Source of the DNA: JAGQRJ01 sp041402045
GTDB lineage: Bacteria; Planctomycetota; J058
Assembly: GCA_041402045.1 (NCBI GenBank)
Contig: JAWKSZ010000051.1
Span: 1-60,173, forward strand
Reading direction: 5' to 3'
Length of the DNA stretch: 60,173 bases
The translations under genes were made by a program, and so were the position numbers. This document shows, piece by piece, positions 18,146 through 27,105 of this stretch (within the stretch, counting starts at the first letter, position 1; each line of letters opens with the position of its first letter). The notes beneath the pieces were generated by a model. It saw nothing but the letters and a program-made list of their open reading frames with translations, ran no database searches and was not told where the DNA came from.

Positions 18146-19167
18146 ATGACGGTCTCGGTCGAGCGCGTGCTGCAGGCGGTGCGCGAGCAGTGCCCGCCGC
18201 GGTTCGCCCTGGAGGGCGACCGCACGGGGTTCCAGATCGGCGACGGCCGGCGCCAGATCGAGCGCGTGCTGTGCACCCTGGACCTGACCCTCGAGGTCGC
18301 CGAGGAGGCGGTCGCCCGCGGCGCGGGGCTCGTGGTCAGCCACCACGCGGTGCTGTTCCGCCCGCTCTCGCACCTGCGCGCCGACGACTTCAAGGCGCGG
18401 ATCGTGACCACCCTCGTCAAGCACGACGTGGCGGTCTACGTGCCGCACACCGCCATGGACGTGGTCGCGGACGGCATGAACGACCACCTGGCCCGGAGCG
18501 TGGGGCTCGAGGCCCCGCGCTTCCTCGAGGAGACTGGGCGCGACGAGCGCCTGCTGCTGCGCGTCCCGGCGCGCCCCGCCCTCGAGGCCGGGCTCCGCGA
18601 GCGCGGGGTCGAGGGGCTGGACGCCGCGGGCGGCCCGGCCTGGGGCTCACCGAATCCGCCCCAGGTGCTCGAGGGGCGCGTGCCCGCCCCGGACCTCTCG
18701 CGGGTGCTGCGCTTCTGCGAGCGCCAGGGGGTCGAGCCCACCCTCCTGCCCCTGAGCCACGCCGGGGTCCCCCGCGGGATCGGGCGGGTCGGGCGCCTGG
18801 CGCAGCCCGAGCCGGTGGGCGAGCTGGCGGCGCGGCTCAAGCGCGAGCTCGGCGCCCCCGGGGTGCGGCTCGTGACCCGCGACCCGACCCGCGCGATCGA
18901 GAAGGTCGCCGTGCTCGGCGGCGACGGGCGACGCTTCCTCTCCGCCGCCGTGCGGGCCGGGCCGACGCGCTGGTCACCGGCGACGTCGACCACCACACCG
19001 CCCTCGAGGCCCGGGCCCGAGGCCTGGACCTGATCGACGTGGGGCACTGGGCCAGCGAACGTCAGGTCTCGGAGCTCCTGGCCGAGGGGCTCCGCGCGCG
19101 GCTCGCGGACCTCGAGGTCGAGGTGCTCGAGAGCGCGGTCGACACGCAGCCCTTCCGCTTCCTGTAG
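18146..19167 (+). CDS. NIF3-like (DUF34) metal-binding protein (single-base frameshift)
   Basis: NIF3/YbgI proteins are toroidal hexamers with a dinuclear metal site and uncertain function. The start is ATG 18146 with GGGGAG upstream. Metal-ligand motifs are visible: GLVVSHHAVLF near residue 55, YVPHTAMDVVADGMNDHLA near 95, and TGDVDHHTALEARARGLDLIDVGHWASE near the end. The frame breaks at the GGG run 18959-18961; one extra G restores AVRAGADALVTGDVDHH and the reading continues to a stop at 19167. Total about 340 residues with the usual inserted middle domain. The break lies in a homopolymer, so a sequencing error is likely. It is divergent from the DUF1549/1553 gene, with 55 bases between starts. 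Confidence 0.85.
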
Positions 19168-19234
19168 GGAGGCGGCGCCGCGATCCCGCTGGCGCCAGGT
19201 CGTAGGCGGCCGTAGCCTGGGAGCAGGAGGGCGC

Positions 19235-20230
19235 ATGCTGCGAGCTGGATTGTGGGTCGCGCTGACCGCGGGGGTCGCGCTGGGGCAAGGCCGCCCCGCG
19301 CGCGGGCTGCCCGCGCCGACGGCCCGGGGCTTCGAGGCCCGCGTGCTGGAGGTGTGGCCCGAGGGCAAGCGTCCGACGGTCCTCGAGTCGGGGCGCCGGG
19401 ACGTGGTGCTCGAGGCCCAGCCCCAGGCGCTGCTCCCCAGCCTCAGCGAAGGCGCCGCGCCGACGGCGGCGGCCGGGAGCGCCGAGGCGCTGCGGCTCGA
19501 GCTCCCCAGCGGCGAGCTGGAGGTCCTGCGCTGCGCGTTCCCCTCGCCCGCGGAGGCCGAGGCCTACGCCTGCTTCGGGGTCGACCTGACCCAGCCGGGG
19601 TTCGTCGAGCGCCGCGGCGCGGAGCTCGTGCTCCTGCGCGGCCCCGCCCTCGGCCAGGCCACCGCGACCGCGGTGGGCAAGCTCCGGGACGCCGCCTGGG
19701 CGCCGACCAAGGGCGGGCTGGCCGCCGCCGCGCCCTGGGGCCTGGTGGCCGTGATCCCCGGGGACGGCGGGTTCGCCCTGCTCAACCGCGGCGAGGGGGT
19801 GCTCCAGGAGCAGCTGCTCGTGACCCGCGACAAGGCCCGGGAGAAGGCGGCCGAGCTCGACGTGGAGTGGCTCGACGCCCCCCGGCGCGAGGTGCTGGCC
19901 CTCCGCCTGAGCGCGGTCGTGGTCGAGGTCTTCGCCCACGCCGACCGGGGCACCGCGGTCCTCGCCGCGCGCTGGGAGCAGGTCGAGGGGCTCAAGGCCT
20001 TCGCGCGGCAGGTGCTCGGGCGCGCGCTGCCCCCTCCGCCGGCGGACGCCGACCCCGCGCGCTGGACGCTGCGCCACCGCATGGCGCGGCTGAGCGGCAC
20101 GAGCTCGCACCCCACCCCGGTGCTCCTGACCCGCACCGGGCGTCGGGTCGAGGCCGGGACGGCGAGCGGGCCAGCGCAGGCCGGCTTGGCGGAGGGCCTC
20201 GAGGAGGGCGCGGCCCCCGAGCGCGACTGA
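19235..20230 (+). CDS. Secreted hypothetical protein
   Basis: 331 residues, intact. ATG 19235 has an AGGAGG box and a TAGCCT -10-like hexamer 16 bases upstream. Residues 1-18 form a signal peptide (MLRAGLWVALTAGVALGQ). The rest is a mix of beta-prone and helical sequence with no motif I recognise; it includes AYACFGVDLTQPGFVERRG and WGLVAVIPGDGGFALLNRG. The last 40 residues are low complexity. It sits 7 bases ahead of a TTG-started hydrolase gene and may share its transcript. The function is unknown. Confidence 0.7.
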   Translation: MLRAGLWVALTAGVALGQGRPARGLPAPTARGFEARVLEVWPEGKRPTVLESGRRDVVLEAQPQALLPSLSEGAAPTAAAGSAEALRLELPSGELEVLRCAFPSPAEAEAYACFGVDLTQPGFVERRGAELVLLRGPALGQATATAVGKLRDAAWAPTKGGLAAAAPWGLVAVIPGDGGFALLNRGEGVLQEQLLVTRDKAREKAAELDVEWLDAPRREVLALRLSAVVVEVFAHADRGTAVLAARWEQVEGLKAFARQVLGRALPPPPADADPARWTLRHRMARLSGTSSHPTPVLLTRTGRRVEAGTASGPAQAGLAEGLEEGAAPERD

Positions 20231-20237
20231 CCGCGCC

Positions 20238-21137
20238 TTGATCGCCCTCCGCGCCAACGGCGTCGACTTCCGCGCCTACGCCCGGGGCCCCGAGCGCGCG
20301 CCGCTGGCCCTCGCGCTCCACGGCTTCCCCGACGACCCCCGGAGCCTGCTGCCCTTGGCCGACGCGCTGGCTGCGGCCGGCTACCGCGTGCTCGCGCCCT
20401 ACCTCCGGGGCTACGGCCCCACGGGGCCCGCCCCCGACGGACGCTACGACCCCCGGACCCTGGGGCGCGACGTGCTGGGGCTGATCGAGGCCGCCGGCTC
20501 GAGGGCGGGGGCGCTGGTGGTCGGTCACGACTGGGGGGCGGTGGCCGGCTACGCCGCCGCGGCCCTCGAGCCCCGCGCGCTGCGGGCGCTGGTGGCCCTC
20601 GCGGTCCCGCCCCCGGGGGCGATCGTGCGGAACCTGCGCCGCGACCCGGGGCAGCTCCGGCGCAGCGCCTACATGGGGCTCGCGCGCTTGCCCGGCGGGG
20701 CGCAGCTGCTCCGCGCGCGGAACTACGCGCTGATCGAGCGCCTGTGGCGGCGCTGGTCGCCGGGCTGGTCCGCGGATCCCCAGCACCTGGCCCGGATCAA
20801 GCACACCTTCGACTACCCCGGGACCCCCGAGGCGGCGCTGGCCTACTACCGCGGGCTGCTCTCGGCGCGGCCCTGGGTTCTGGCGCGGACCGTGGCGCTC
20901 CTGACGCGCCCCCTCGAGGTGCCGACCCTCGTGCTCGGGGGCGAGGCGGACGGCTGCCTCGGGCCGCGGCTGTTCGCGGGGGCGGCGGACGGCGCCCGGG
21001 CGCCGCTCACCCTGAGCCTGCTCCCGGGGGTCGGGCACTGGCCGCACCTCGAGCAGCCCGAGGCCGCGCACGCGGCGATCCTGGACTGGGCGCGGCAGCA
21101 CGCGCCCGCGCCGCGACCGCTGCCCCGCGCGACCTGA
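20238..21137 (+). CDS. Alpha/beta hydrolase, epoxide hydrolase-like
   Basis: 299 residues. The apparent start is TTG 20238, seven bases after the preceding stop. Alpha/beta hydrolase motifs: oxyanion-hole HGFPDDP at 28-34, the nucleophile elbow GHDWG with Asp98 (Asp rather than Ser points to epoxide hydrolases or haloalkane dehalogenases), and a catalytic-His motif GVGHWPHLEQP near 275. The cap region has the helical character of the epoxide hydrolase group, including Tyr-containing segments. The substrate cannot be assigned. A weak GC stem (GCGGG...CCCGC, about 21147-21162) lies just after the stop. Confidence 0.82.
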   Translation: MIALRANGVDFRAYARGPERAPLALALHGFPDDPRSLLPLADALAAAGYRVLAPYLRGYGPTGPAPDGRYDPRTLGRDVLGLIEAAGSRAGALVVGHDWGAVAGYAAAALEPRALRALVALAVPPPGAIVRNLRRDPGQLRRSAYMGLARLPGGAQLLRARNYALIERLWRRWSPGWSADPQHLARIKHTFDYPGTPEAALAYYRGLLSARPWVLARTVALLTRPLEVPTLVLGGEADGCLGPRLFAGAADGARAPLTLSLLPGVGHWPHLEQPEAAHAAILDWARQHAPAPRPLPRAT

Positions 21138-21231
21138 GGTTGGCTTGCGGGGAGTTTCCCGCCGCGCCATCCTGACGCCAGCGTTCCGCCGGGGCGACGA
21201 CCCACACGGCGGAGGTGCTATCCTCGAAGGA

Positions 21232-21723
21232 GTGAGTCCGCTGGTCCACGTCGCGCTGCTCGAGCCCAAGATTCCCCAGAACACGGGGAACATCGGGCGC
21301 ACGGTGCTGGCCTACCGCGGCCGGCTGCACCTCCTGGGTGAGCTCGGCTTCGACACCGACGAGAAGGCCCTGCGCCGCGCGGGGCTCGACTACTGGCAGC
21401 ACCTGGACTGGGCGCGACACCCGAGCGTCGAGGCCCTCGAGCAGAGCCTGCCCGCGGAGACGCGGGTCTTCGGGTTCAGCACCCGCGGCACGACCTGCTA
21501 CACCGACGTGAGCTATCGCCCGGGCGACTGCCTCCTGTTCGGCGACGAGGTCAAGGGCCTGCCCCCGGAGACCCTCGCGCGCACGACCTCGCTGCGGATC
21601 CCGATCCTCGACGAGCGCGTGCGCAGCCTGAACCTGGCCAACGCCGTCGCCGTCTCTCTGGCAGAGGTCGCGCGACAGCTCGGCTACCCCACACCGGCGG
21701 GGACCCCGTGCACGCGCAACTGA
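21232..21723 (+). CDS. trmL: tRNA (cytidine/uridine-34 2'-O)-methyltransferase TrmL
   Basis: SPOUT-class enzyme that methylates the 2'-OH of the wobble base in tRNA-Leu isoacceptors. Motifs: LLEPKIPQNTGNIGRT at the start, DTDEKALRRAGLDYW, LLFGDEVKGLP and the knotted C-terminal loop PILDERVRSLNLANAVA. I start at GTG 21232 because the conserved family sequence begins right after it; the frame is open further upstream without conservation. AAGGAG runs into this GTG, so a CTG at 21241 is a possible alternative start. A TATCCT hexamer lies seven bases before the GTG. The end overlaps the next gene's GTG by 16 bases. Length 163 is normal for TrmL. Confidence 0.9.
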   Translation: MSPLVHVALLEPKIPQNTGNIGRTVLAYRGRLHLLGELGFDTDEKALRRAGLDYWQHLDWARHPSVEALEQSLPAETRVFGFSTRGTTCYTDVSYRPGDCLLFGDEVKGLPPETLARTTSLRIPILDERVRSLNLANAVAVSLAEVARQLGYPTPAGTPCTRN

Positions 21724-22961
21724 GCTTCCTCAACGGGCCGCTGCGAGGCCAACAGGTCGCCGTGAAGATCGCGCAGCGCTTCGTGCTCGGCCGCGGCCTC
21801 GACGTGTCGCTGCAGATCCCCGACCCCGGGGTCTCGCGGCAGCACGCGATCGTGGAGCTCGAGACCAGCGGCTGGGTGTTCGTGACCGACCTCGGGAGCA
21901 GCAACGGCACGTTCATTGGCGGCAAGCAGATCCCGCCCAACGTGCGCACACGCGTGCCCGTGGGCGAGAGCGTGTGCCTGGGTCAGAACGAGATCAACCT
22001 CGACCTGCAGGGGGTCGACCCGGCCTCGACCCAGGAGGCGCACCGCACCGCGCGGCTGGACGCGCCCCTGCTCCCCGCCGAGGAGTTCGAGCTGATCGGG
22101 CAGATCGGGCGCGGGGCGACCGGGCGGGTCTACGCCGTGCGCCAGAAGATGTTCGACCGCACCGTCGCGGCCAAGGTCCTGCGCCAGCAGCCGGCCCTCG
22201 GCGACGAAGACCGCCAGCGCTTCGTGCGCGAGGGTCAGCTCGCCTCGCGGATCCGCAGCCCGCACGTGGTCGAGGTGTTCGACATTCGCCTCTCCTACGG
22301 GCGGGTGGTCCTGATCATGGAGCTCGTCGACGGCCCCTCGCTCCTCGACCGCCTGCAGAGCGGGCCGATCGAGGTCCCGGAGGTGCTGCGGATCGGCGAG
22401 CAGGTCGCCCTGGGGCTGGCCGCCGCCCACGAGGCGGGGGTGATCCACCGCGACGTGAAGCCCGCCAACATTCTGCTCTCGCCGCAGGGGGTGGCCAAGG
22501 TCTCGGACTTCGGGATCGCCAAGGACCTCAAGCAGAGCGCCGAGTCGTTGACCCGGCTGGGGGAGGGCCTGGGGACCCTGGCCTACGTCTCCCCGGAGCA
22601 GGCCCTCGAGGCCAAGAAGGTCGACACCCGCACCGATATCTACGGCCTGGGGGCGACCCTCTACCACGCCCTCGCCGGCGCCCCGCCGTTCACCCCGACC
22701 AGCGCCCGGGTCCTGATCGAGATCATGCACTCCCCGGCGCCGCCGCTCAGGACCAAGCGCCCAGGCGTCCCGGCCCCGGTGGCGGAGCTGATCGAGCGCA
22801 TGCTCTCCAAGGAGCCGGAGGACCGCCCGGCGAGCGCCATGGAGGTCGCCCACGAGCTGGCCGCGCTGCGCAACGCGCTCTATTCCAGCGCGGGGATCCC
22901 CGAGTCGGCCCAGACCTCGGAGGACACGATCGACGACTCCGATACGGACCCGTTCCGGTGA
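21708..22961 (+). CDS. Cytosolic FHA-domain Ser/Thr protein kinase
   Basis: 417 residues from GTG 21708, inside the end of trmL. Residues 20-95 form an FHA phosphothreonine-binding domain: VLGRG at 27-30, SRQHA at 43-47 and LGSSNGTF at 62-69, including the pThr-contacting Arg, Ser and Asn. The kinase domain spans about 126-395: GRGATGRVY, Lys156 in VAAK, HRDVKPAN with Asp249, DFG 267-269 and TLAYVSPEQ. No membrane helix is present and the C-terminus is an acidic tail (DTIDDSDTDPF), so it should be soluble. FHA plus kinase suggests recognition of phosphorylated partners, possibly other kinases encoded here. The 16-base overlap implies co-expression with trmL. Confidence 0.93.
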   Translation: MHAQLSFLNGPLRGQQVAVKIAQRFVLGRGLDVSLQIPDPGVSRQHAIVELETSGWVFVTDLGSSNGTFIGGKQIPPNVRTRVPVGESVCLGQNEINLDLQGVDPASTQEAHRTARLDAPLLPAEEFELIGQIGRGATGRVYAVRQKMFDRTVAAKVLRQQPALGDEDRQRFVREGQLASRIRSPHVVEVFDIRLSYGRVVLIMELVDGPSLLDRLQSGPIEVPEVLRIGEQVALGLAAAHEAGVIHRDVKPANILLSPQGVAKVSDFGIAKDLKQSAESLTRLGEGLGTLAYVSPEQALEAKKVDTRTDIYGLGATLYHALAGAPPFTPTSARVLIEIMHSPAPPLRTKRPGVPAPVAELIERMLSKEPEDRPASAMEVAHELAALRNALYSSAGIPESAQTSEDTIDDSDTDPFR

Positions 22962-22968
22962 CCCCCCG

Positions 22969-24498
22969 GTGACGACCGTCGTGCACCCTGCGTCTGCCAT
23001 GAACACCGCCCCGCACCCCGCGCCCTCGTTCGTCCTCGCCGGCCTGGTCGGCGGCGCGTGCGCGCTGCCCGCGCTGGCGAGCGAGGGCAGCGGCGACGCC
23101 GCGGCCAGCGTCTACCTGCTCCTGGCGGTGGCCCTCTCGGTGCTCGCCCCGGCCTGGGCCCGAGAAGGCGCCGGCGGCGCCTCGACCCGAGCGGCGGTGT
23201 GCGTGGGCGCCGGCGGCGTCCTCGGCGCCCTGGGCCCCGGGGTGCGGCCCCTGGCGCTGCTGTGGCTGCTCCTGTTCGCCGCGGCCCTCGTCGGCCTCAC
23301 CCGCCTCGCCCGCGGCGCGCGGGGCCAGGCCCTGGGGACCGCGGTCGGGCTCGGGCTCCTGGCCTGGCCCTACCTGGGCCTCAGCGGCGCGCTGCCCGCC
23401 GACGCGGCCCTCGCCGCCGCGGTGCGCTCGCCCCTGGCCGTGCTCTGCGGGAGCTTCGCCGACCTCGACGTGCTGCGCGCCGCGCTCTACACCGAGTTCG
23501 AGGCGGTGCAGGAGACGCCCTACAGCTACCTCAGCCCGGCCGTCGCCCTGGGCTGGGCCGCGGCCGCGGCCGGCCTCGCCTGGCTCCTGGCCGGGGTCGC
23601 CGCGCTCTGGCGGCGCAGCGGGCGCGCGCTCCCCGCGCCGCGAGCGGCCGCCGTCGTCGCGCTCCTGGCCTGCGCCGCAGCGGCGCCGAGTCAGGGCCAG
23701 GAGATCTTCACCCCCTCGCCCCGAGGCGGCGTCGGCCCGCAGATCGGCGACCTGACCACCCGGGTCCAGCTCGGCTACTTCGTCCCGGACCTCGCGGGCT
23801 ACGTGCGGGTCGACGGCAACAACGGCCAACGCAGCAACCGCTTCTCCTTCCGCCGCACGATCGACCTCGACCCGCTCTACGTGCTCCCGACCTTCGAGGT
23901 CAGCCTCGGCTGGCAGAACGGCGGGCGGCTGTGGGTGCAGTATTTCGAGGCGCGCTGGAACGGCGAGACCCAGACCGCCAACTCCCTGTTCTTCGAGGAG
24001 CAGGTGATTCCGGCGCAGTCGTTCATCGACTCGCGCTATGCCTACCGCACGATCGCGGCGGGCGGGGAGCTGCACATTCCCCTCGCGGAGTGGGCGCTCT
24101 TGCGGATCACCACGATCCAGCGCTACGTCAAGCACGAGTTCCGCGTGCGCGCGTTCAGCAGCCAGCGGACCTTCGTCTCCTCCCGCGACTCCCTCGAGAC
24201 CTTCGTGCCCACGATCGGCGGCGGCGTGGACATCTTTGCCTGGGGCGTGGTCACGGTCTACGGCAACATGCAGTGGCTCGACTTCCGTACGAGCCTGTTC
24301 GGCGGCGAGGACGGCAAGTACGAGGTCGCCTACCGCGAGTGGAGCGCGGGGGTGCGGCTCGAGCTGATCGAGCACGCGCACATCATGGGCGAGTGGTTCT
24401 CCCTCGAGCACACCTTCCGCCGCGGCGATTCGAGCCAGCGCGAGACCTACCGCACCGAGCTGAACGGGGTGCGGATCCAGGTCGCGATCCTGTTCTGA
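22969..24498 (+). CDS. Fusion of multi-pass membrane region to a beta-barrel-like domain
   Basis: 509 residues from GTG 22969; ATG 22999 is an alternative start. The first 215 residues contain about five or six hydrophobic helices (VYLLLAVALSVLAPAW, LALLWLLLFAAALVGL, GWAAAAAGLAWLLAGVAAL). Then, around residues 220-244, there is a signal-peptide-like segment (AAVVALLACAAAAPSQGQ) followed by about 265 residues of alternating amphipathic strands rich in aromatics and Arg/Glu (RVQLGYFVPDLAGYVRV, GRLWVQYFEARWNGETQ, WGVVTVYGNMQWLDF), ending in LNGVRIQVAILF. The end pattern resembles an outer-membrane beta-barrel strand. No stop or in-frame start separates the halves. It could be a true fusion, or two genes joined by a lost stop. 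The function is unknown. Confidence 0.65.
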   Translation: MTTVVHPASAMNTAPHPAPSFVLAGLVGGACALPALASEGSGDAAASVYLLLAVALSVLAPAWAREGAGGASTRAAVCVGAGGVLGALGPGVRPLALLWLLLFAAALVGLTRLARGARGQALGTAVGLGLLAWPYLGLSGALPADAALAAAVRSPLAVLCGSFADLDVLRAALYTEFEAVQETPYSYLSPAVALGWAAAAAGLAWLLAGVAALWRRSGRALPAPRAAAVVALLACAAAAPSQGQEIFTPSPRGGVGPQIGDLTTRVQLGYFVPDLAGYVRVDGNNGQRSNRFSFRRTIDLDPLYVLPTFEVSLGWQNGGRLWVQYFEARWNGETQTANSLFFEEQVIPAQSFIDSRYAYRTIAAGGELHIPLAEWALLRITTIQRYVKHEFRVRAFSSQRTFVSSRDSLETFVPTIGGGVDIFAWGVVTVYGNMQWLDFRTSLFGGEDGKYEVAYREWSAGVRLELIEHAHIMGEWFSLEHTFRRGDSSQRETYRTELNGVRIQVAILF

Positions 24499-24562
24499 TC
24501 CGCGCGGTCGCGACCTCCCTGCCCCTGCCCCTGCCCCGGACGACTCGCGCCGCAGCGGAGAT

Positions 24563-24685
24563 GTGAACCGCCAAGGCCGCCAAGGGCGCCAAGGTGCTCC
24601 GCCCAGCCGAGAGCGCAGCGAGTGCGGGAACAGACGGGTGGGTCCTGGCGGAGCCATGGCGTCCTTGGCGGCCTTGGCGGTTCAC
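24563..24685. repeat. Inverted-repeat element A (CCAAGG family)
   Basis: Perfect 23-base arms at 24563-24585 and 24663-24685, beginning GTGAACCGCCAAGGCC. The pairing continues imperfectly inward through GCGCCAAGG and GCTCCGCC to about 41 bases. The short interior (about 24604-24644) has no gene. It lies 65 bases after the stop of the gene on its left and is preceded by three CTGCCC units at 24519-24537. The remaining 110 bases up to the next start hold only pyrimidine-rich sequence. Confidence 0.9.
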
Positions 24686-24794
24686 TCTTCCTCTCGTGCT
24701 TCTTTCCCTCGTCGTCCTACGGCGTCGCCGTCCGACGCGTCGGTGCGCCCTGGCGCCCGCTTGCTCGCGCCCTCGGCGCGCGCCACCGTGAGGC

Positions 24795-27038
24795 ATGCGC
24801 TCCCTGCCGGCCCCCTTCGGTCCGTATCGCCTCGAGCGTGAGCTCGGGCGCGGGGGCATGGGCGTGGTCTACGAGGCCACCGACCCCAGCGGACGGCGGG
24901 TGGCGCTCAAGACGCTCTCGGGCCGCGCGCACCCCCAGCGCCTGGAGCGCTTCCAGCGCGAGCGCGAGGCCCTGGCCCGGCTGCGGCACCCTCACGTGAT
25001 CCCGGTCCACGCGGCGGGGGAGGTCGCGGGCGAGCTCTACTTCGTCATGCCCCTGGTCGAGGGAGGCTCGCTCCAGGAGCGGGTCGAGGACCGGGGGCCC
25101 CTCGACCCCGCGGCGGTCGTGGGCGTGGGGCTCGCCCTGTGCTCGGCCCTGGAGGCAGCCCACGCGGCGGGGATCCTGCACCGCGACCTCAAACCCGAGA
25201 ACGTGCTGTTCGCCGGGGACGGGAGCGCGCTCCTCGCGGACTTCGGCCTGGCCCGGGACCTGACGGGCGAGGCGCTGACCCGGACCGGGGCCTTCCTCGG
25301 GACCCCGGGCTACCTCGCCCCGGAGCAGGCCTCGGGCGACCGCGCCGGGCAGGGCCCGGCCACCGACGTCTACGGCGTGGGCGCCACGCTCTACTACGCG
25401 CTGTGCGCCGAGCCCCCCCACACCGGGCCGAACCTGGCCCAGGTCCTGCTCGCCACCCAACACCCCCCGCCCACCCCGCCCTCGCAGCGCGTCCCCGGGG
25501 TGCCCCCCGCGCTGGAGTCGTGGGTCCTCGCCTGCCTGGCCAAGGACCCCGCCGCGCGGCCGAGCCTCACCGAGCTGGCCGCCGCGCTCGAGACCTGCCT
25601 CGCCCCGCGCGCGGCCCGCCGCAGGCGCGGGTCCTGGGCGCTGGGCGGCGTCGGCCTCGCGCTCGCGGGGCTGTGGCTCGCGCGCGACCGGTGGCGCGTG
25701 GAGGTCGGGGGTCCGCCGCCCGCGCCGCCGTCGCCGACGCGGGTCGGGCCGGAGGCCCCGGGCCCCGCGCTGCCGGAGGTGCCGGCGCCGCCGGGAGAGG
25801 TACCCTGGGAGCGCGGGGGGCTTCCCGAGCTGGACCTGTCCCTGGACGAGGCCCTGGCCCAGGCCCGGGCGGCGGTCGTCGCCGAGGAGTGGGGTCAGGC
25901 GGCGCTCTACTTCGAGCACGCGCGCCTCCTGGGCGCCGGCTCAGGGCTGGACCGCCTGGGGTTCGAGCGGGAGTACATCGAGGCGTTGAGCTCGCGCATG
26001 AAGGAGCTGCGCTGGGACGACTGCTGGGAGGAGGCGGCGGGGCACGCCCGGCGGATCTGCGAGGTGGTGGACCCCTACCTCGACGGCGGCTTCGAGCAGG
26101 GGATCGAGGAGATCGCGCGGGCCACCCAGTTCCAAATGCCCTTCGCCGACGCGCACTTCCTCCTGGCCGAGGACCACCGTCGGCTGGGTCGCCTGGACGA
26201 GGCCCTCGCGGAGCTGCAGCGGGTGCGCTGGGCCACGCAGAGCTCCGATCGGGTCGCGCACCTGCTCGTGCGGGTGCACCTCGACCGCGGATCCCTGGAG
26301 CTGGCGCGGGCCGAGCTCGAGGCCTGCTGCCTGCGGACCAAGGACGCCGGACACTGGACCGGCGGGCTCCTGCGCTTCGGCCAGGCGTTGCTCGCGCGCG
26401 GGCGCCGCGCCGAGGCCCAGCCGCTGCTCGAGGCCGCGGCGCAGGGCTACTCGGAGTTCGAGCGCTTCCGCGCCTTGTGCCTGCTGGACGCCGCGGGCCA
26501 GGCTCGCGCGGAGGCGGTGGTCGCGGCCTACGCGCCGGGCCGCGCCAGCGCCGCCGAGCACCGCGCCGCGGGGGACGCCTTCTGGGCCCTCGGCGAGGGG
26601 GTCCCCGCGGACGCAGCCTACTCCCGTGCCGCCAAGGCGGACCCCCAGGCGGTGGAGACCTGGCGGGCTTGGGCGCGCTATCGGGTCCAGCGCGGGTGGG
26701 GCGCGCCGGACGCGGTCCGGACCGCGCGGCGGCTGGGAGCGTTCCCCGGCGAGGGGCCGTTGGCGTTGGCGCTCGAGGCCTGCGCCGAGGGGCGGCGCGA
26801 GGACTACGCGCGGGCGGTCGAGCTGGGGCTGCAGGCGTTCGCCGCGGACCCGAGCCTCGTGCGCACGACGCCGCTGGCGCTGGAGCTGGGGCGCGCCCTG
26901 TGCGAAGAGGGCCGCGCAGAGGAGCTCGAGCCGTTGATCGCCGCGCTGCGGGGCGGCCCGCCGCCCTGCCCGGCGCGGGTCAAGTACCTCGAGGACATGC
27001 TCCGCGGGGAGCGCCGGCGCGAGCGCAGCCCGTTCTGA
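24795..27038 (+). CDS. Hanks-type Ser/Thr protein kinase with membrane anchor and TPR-like region
   Basis: 747 residues, intact. Kinase residues 10-270: GRGGMGVVYEA, Lys39 in VALK, HRDLKPEN with Asp131, DFG 149-151 and TPGYLAPEQ. A hydrophobic helix follows near 282-300 (LGGVGLALAGLWLA). The exported half (about 310-747) has helical repeats with TPR character, such as QAALYFEHARLLG, LGRLDEALAELQRVRW and GEGVPADAAYSRAAKADPQ. Its ligand is unknown. It is separated from the upstream gene by repeat element A and faces the M16 protease gene across a strong hairpin. Confidence 0.9.
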   Translation: MRSLPAPFGPYRLERELGRGGMGVVYEATDPSGRRVALKTLSGRAHPQRLERFQREREALARLRHPHVIPVHAAGEVAGELYFVMPLVEGGSLQERVEDRGPLDPAAVVGVGLALCSALEAAHAAGILHRDLKPENVLFAGDGSALLADFGLARDLTGEALTRTGAFLGTPGYLAPEQASGDRAGQGPATDVYGVGATLYYALCAEPPHTGPNLAQVLLATQHPPPTPPSQRVPGVPPALESWVLACLAKDPAARPSLTELAAALETCLAPRAARRRRGSWALGGVGLALAGLWLARDRWRVEVGGPPPAPPSPTRVGPEAPGPALPEVPAPPGEVPWERGGLPELDLSLDEALAQARAAVVAEEWGQAALYFEHARLLGAGSGLDRLGFEREYIEALSSRMKELRWDDCWEEAAGHARRICEVVDPYLDGGFEQGIEEIARATQFQMPFADAHFLLAEDHRRLGRLDEALAELQRVRWATQSSDRVAHLLVRVHLDRGSLELARAELEACCLRTKDAGHWTGGLLRFGQALLARGRRAEAQPLLEAAAQGYSEFERFRALCLLDAAGQARAEAVVAAYAPGRASAAEHRAAGDAFWALGEGVPADAAYSRAAKADPQAVETWRAWARYRVQRGWGAPDAVRTARRLGAFPGEGPLALALEACAEGRREDYARAVELGLQAFAADPSLVRTTPLALELGRALCEEGRAEELEPLIAALRGGPPPCPARVKYLEDMLRGERRRERSPF

Positions 27039-27062
27039 GCGCGCCGCTCCGGAACGCCGAGA

Positions 27063-27082
27063 GCCCGGCCGACCGGCCGGGC
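27063..27082. terminator. Bidirectional hairpin between convergent genes
   Basis: GCCCGGCC (27063-27070) and GGCCGGGC (27075-27082) form a perfect 8-bp GC stem with a four-base loop. It sits 24 bases after the kinase stop and 24 bases beyond the stop of the opposing M16 gene. There is no T run, as expected at this GC content. Confidence 0.6.
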
Positions 27083-27105
27083 CCTCGTCGCGCTCGGGGG
27101 TGGAG

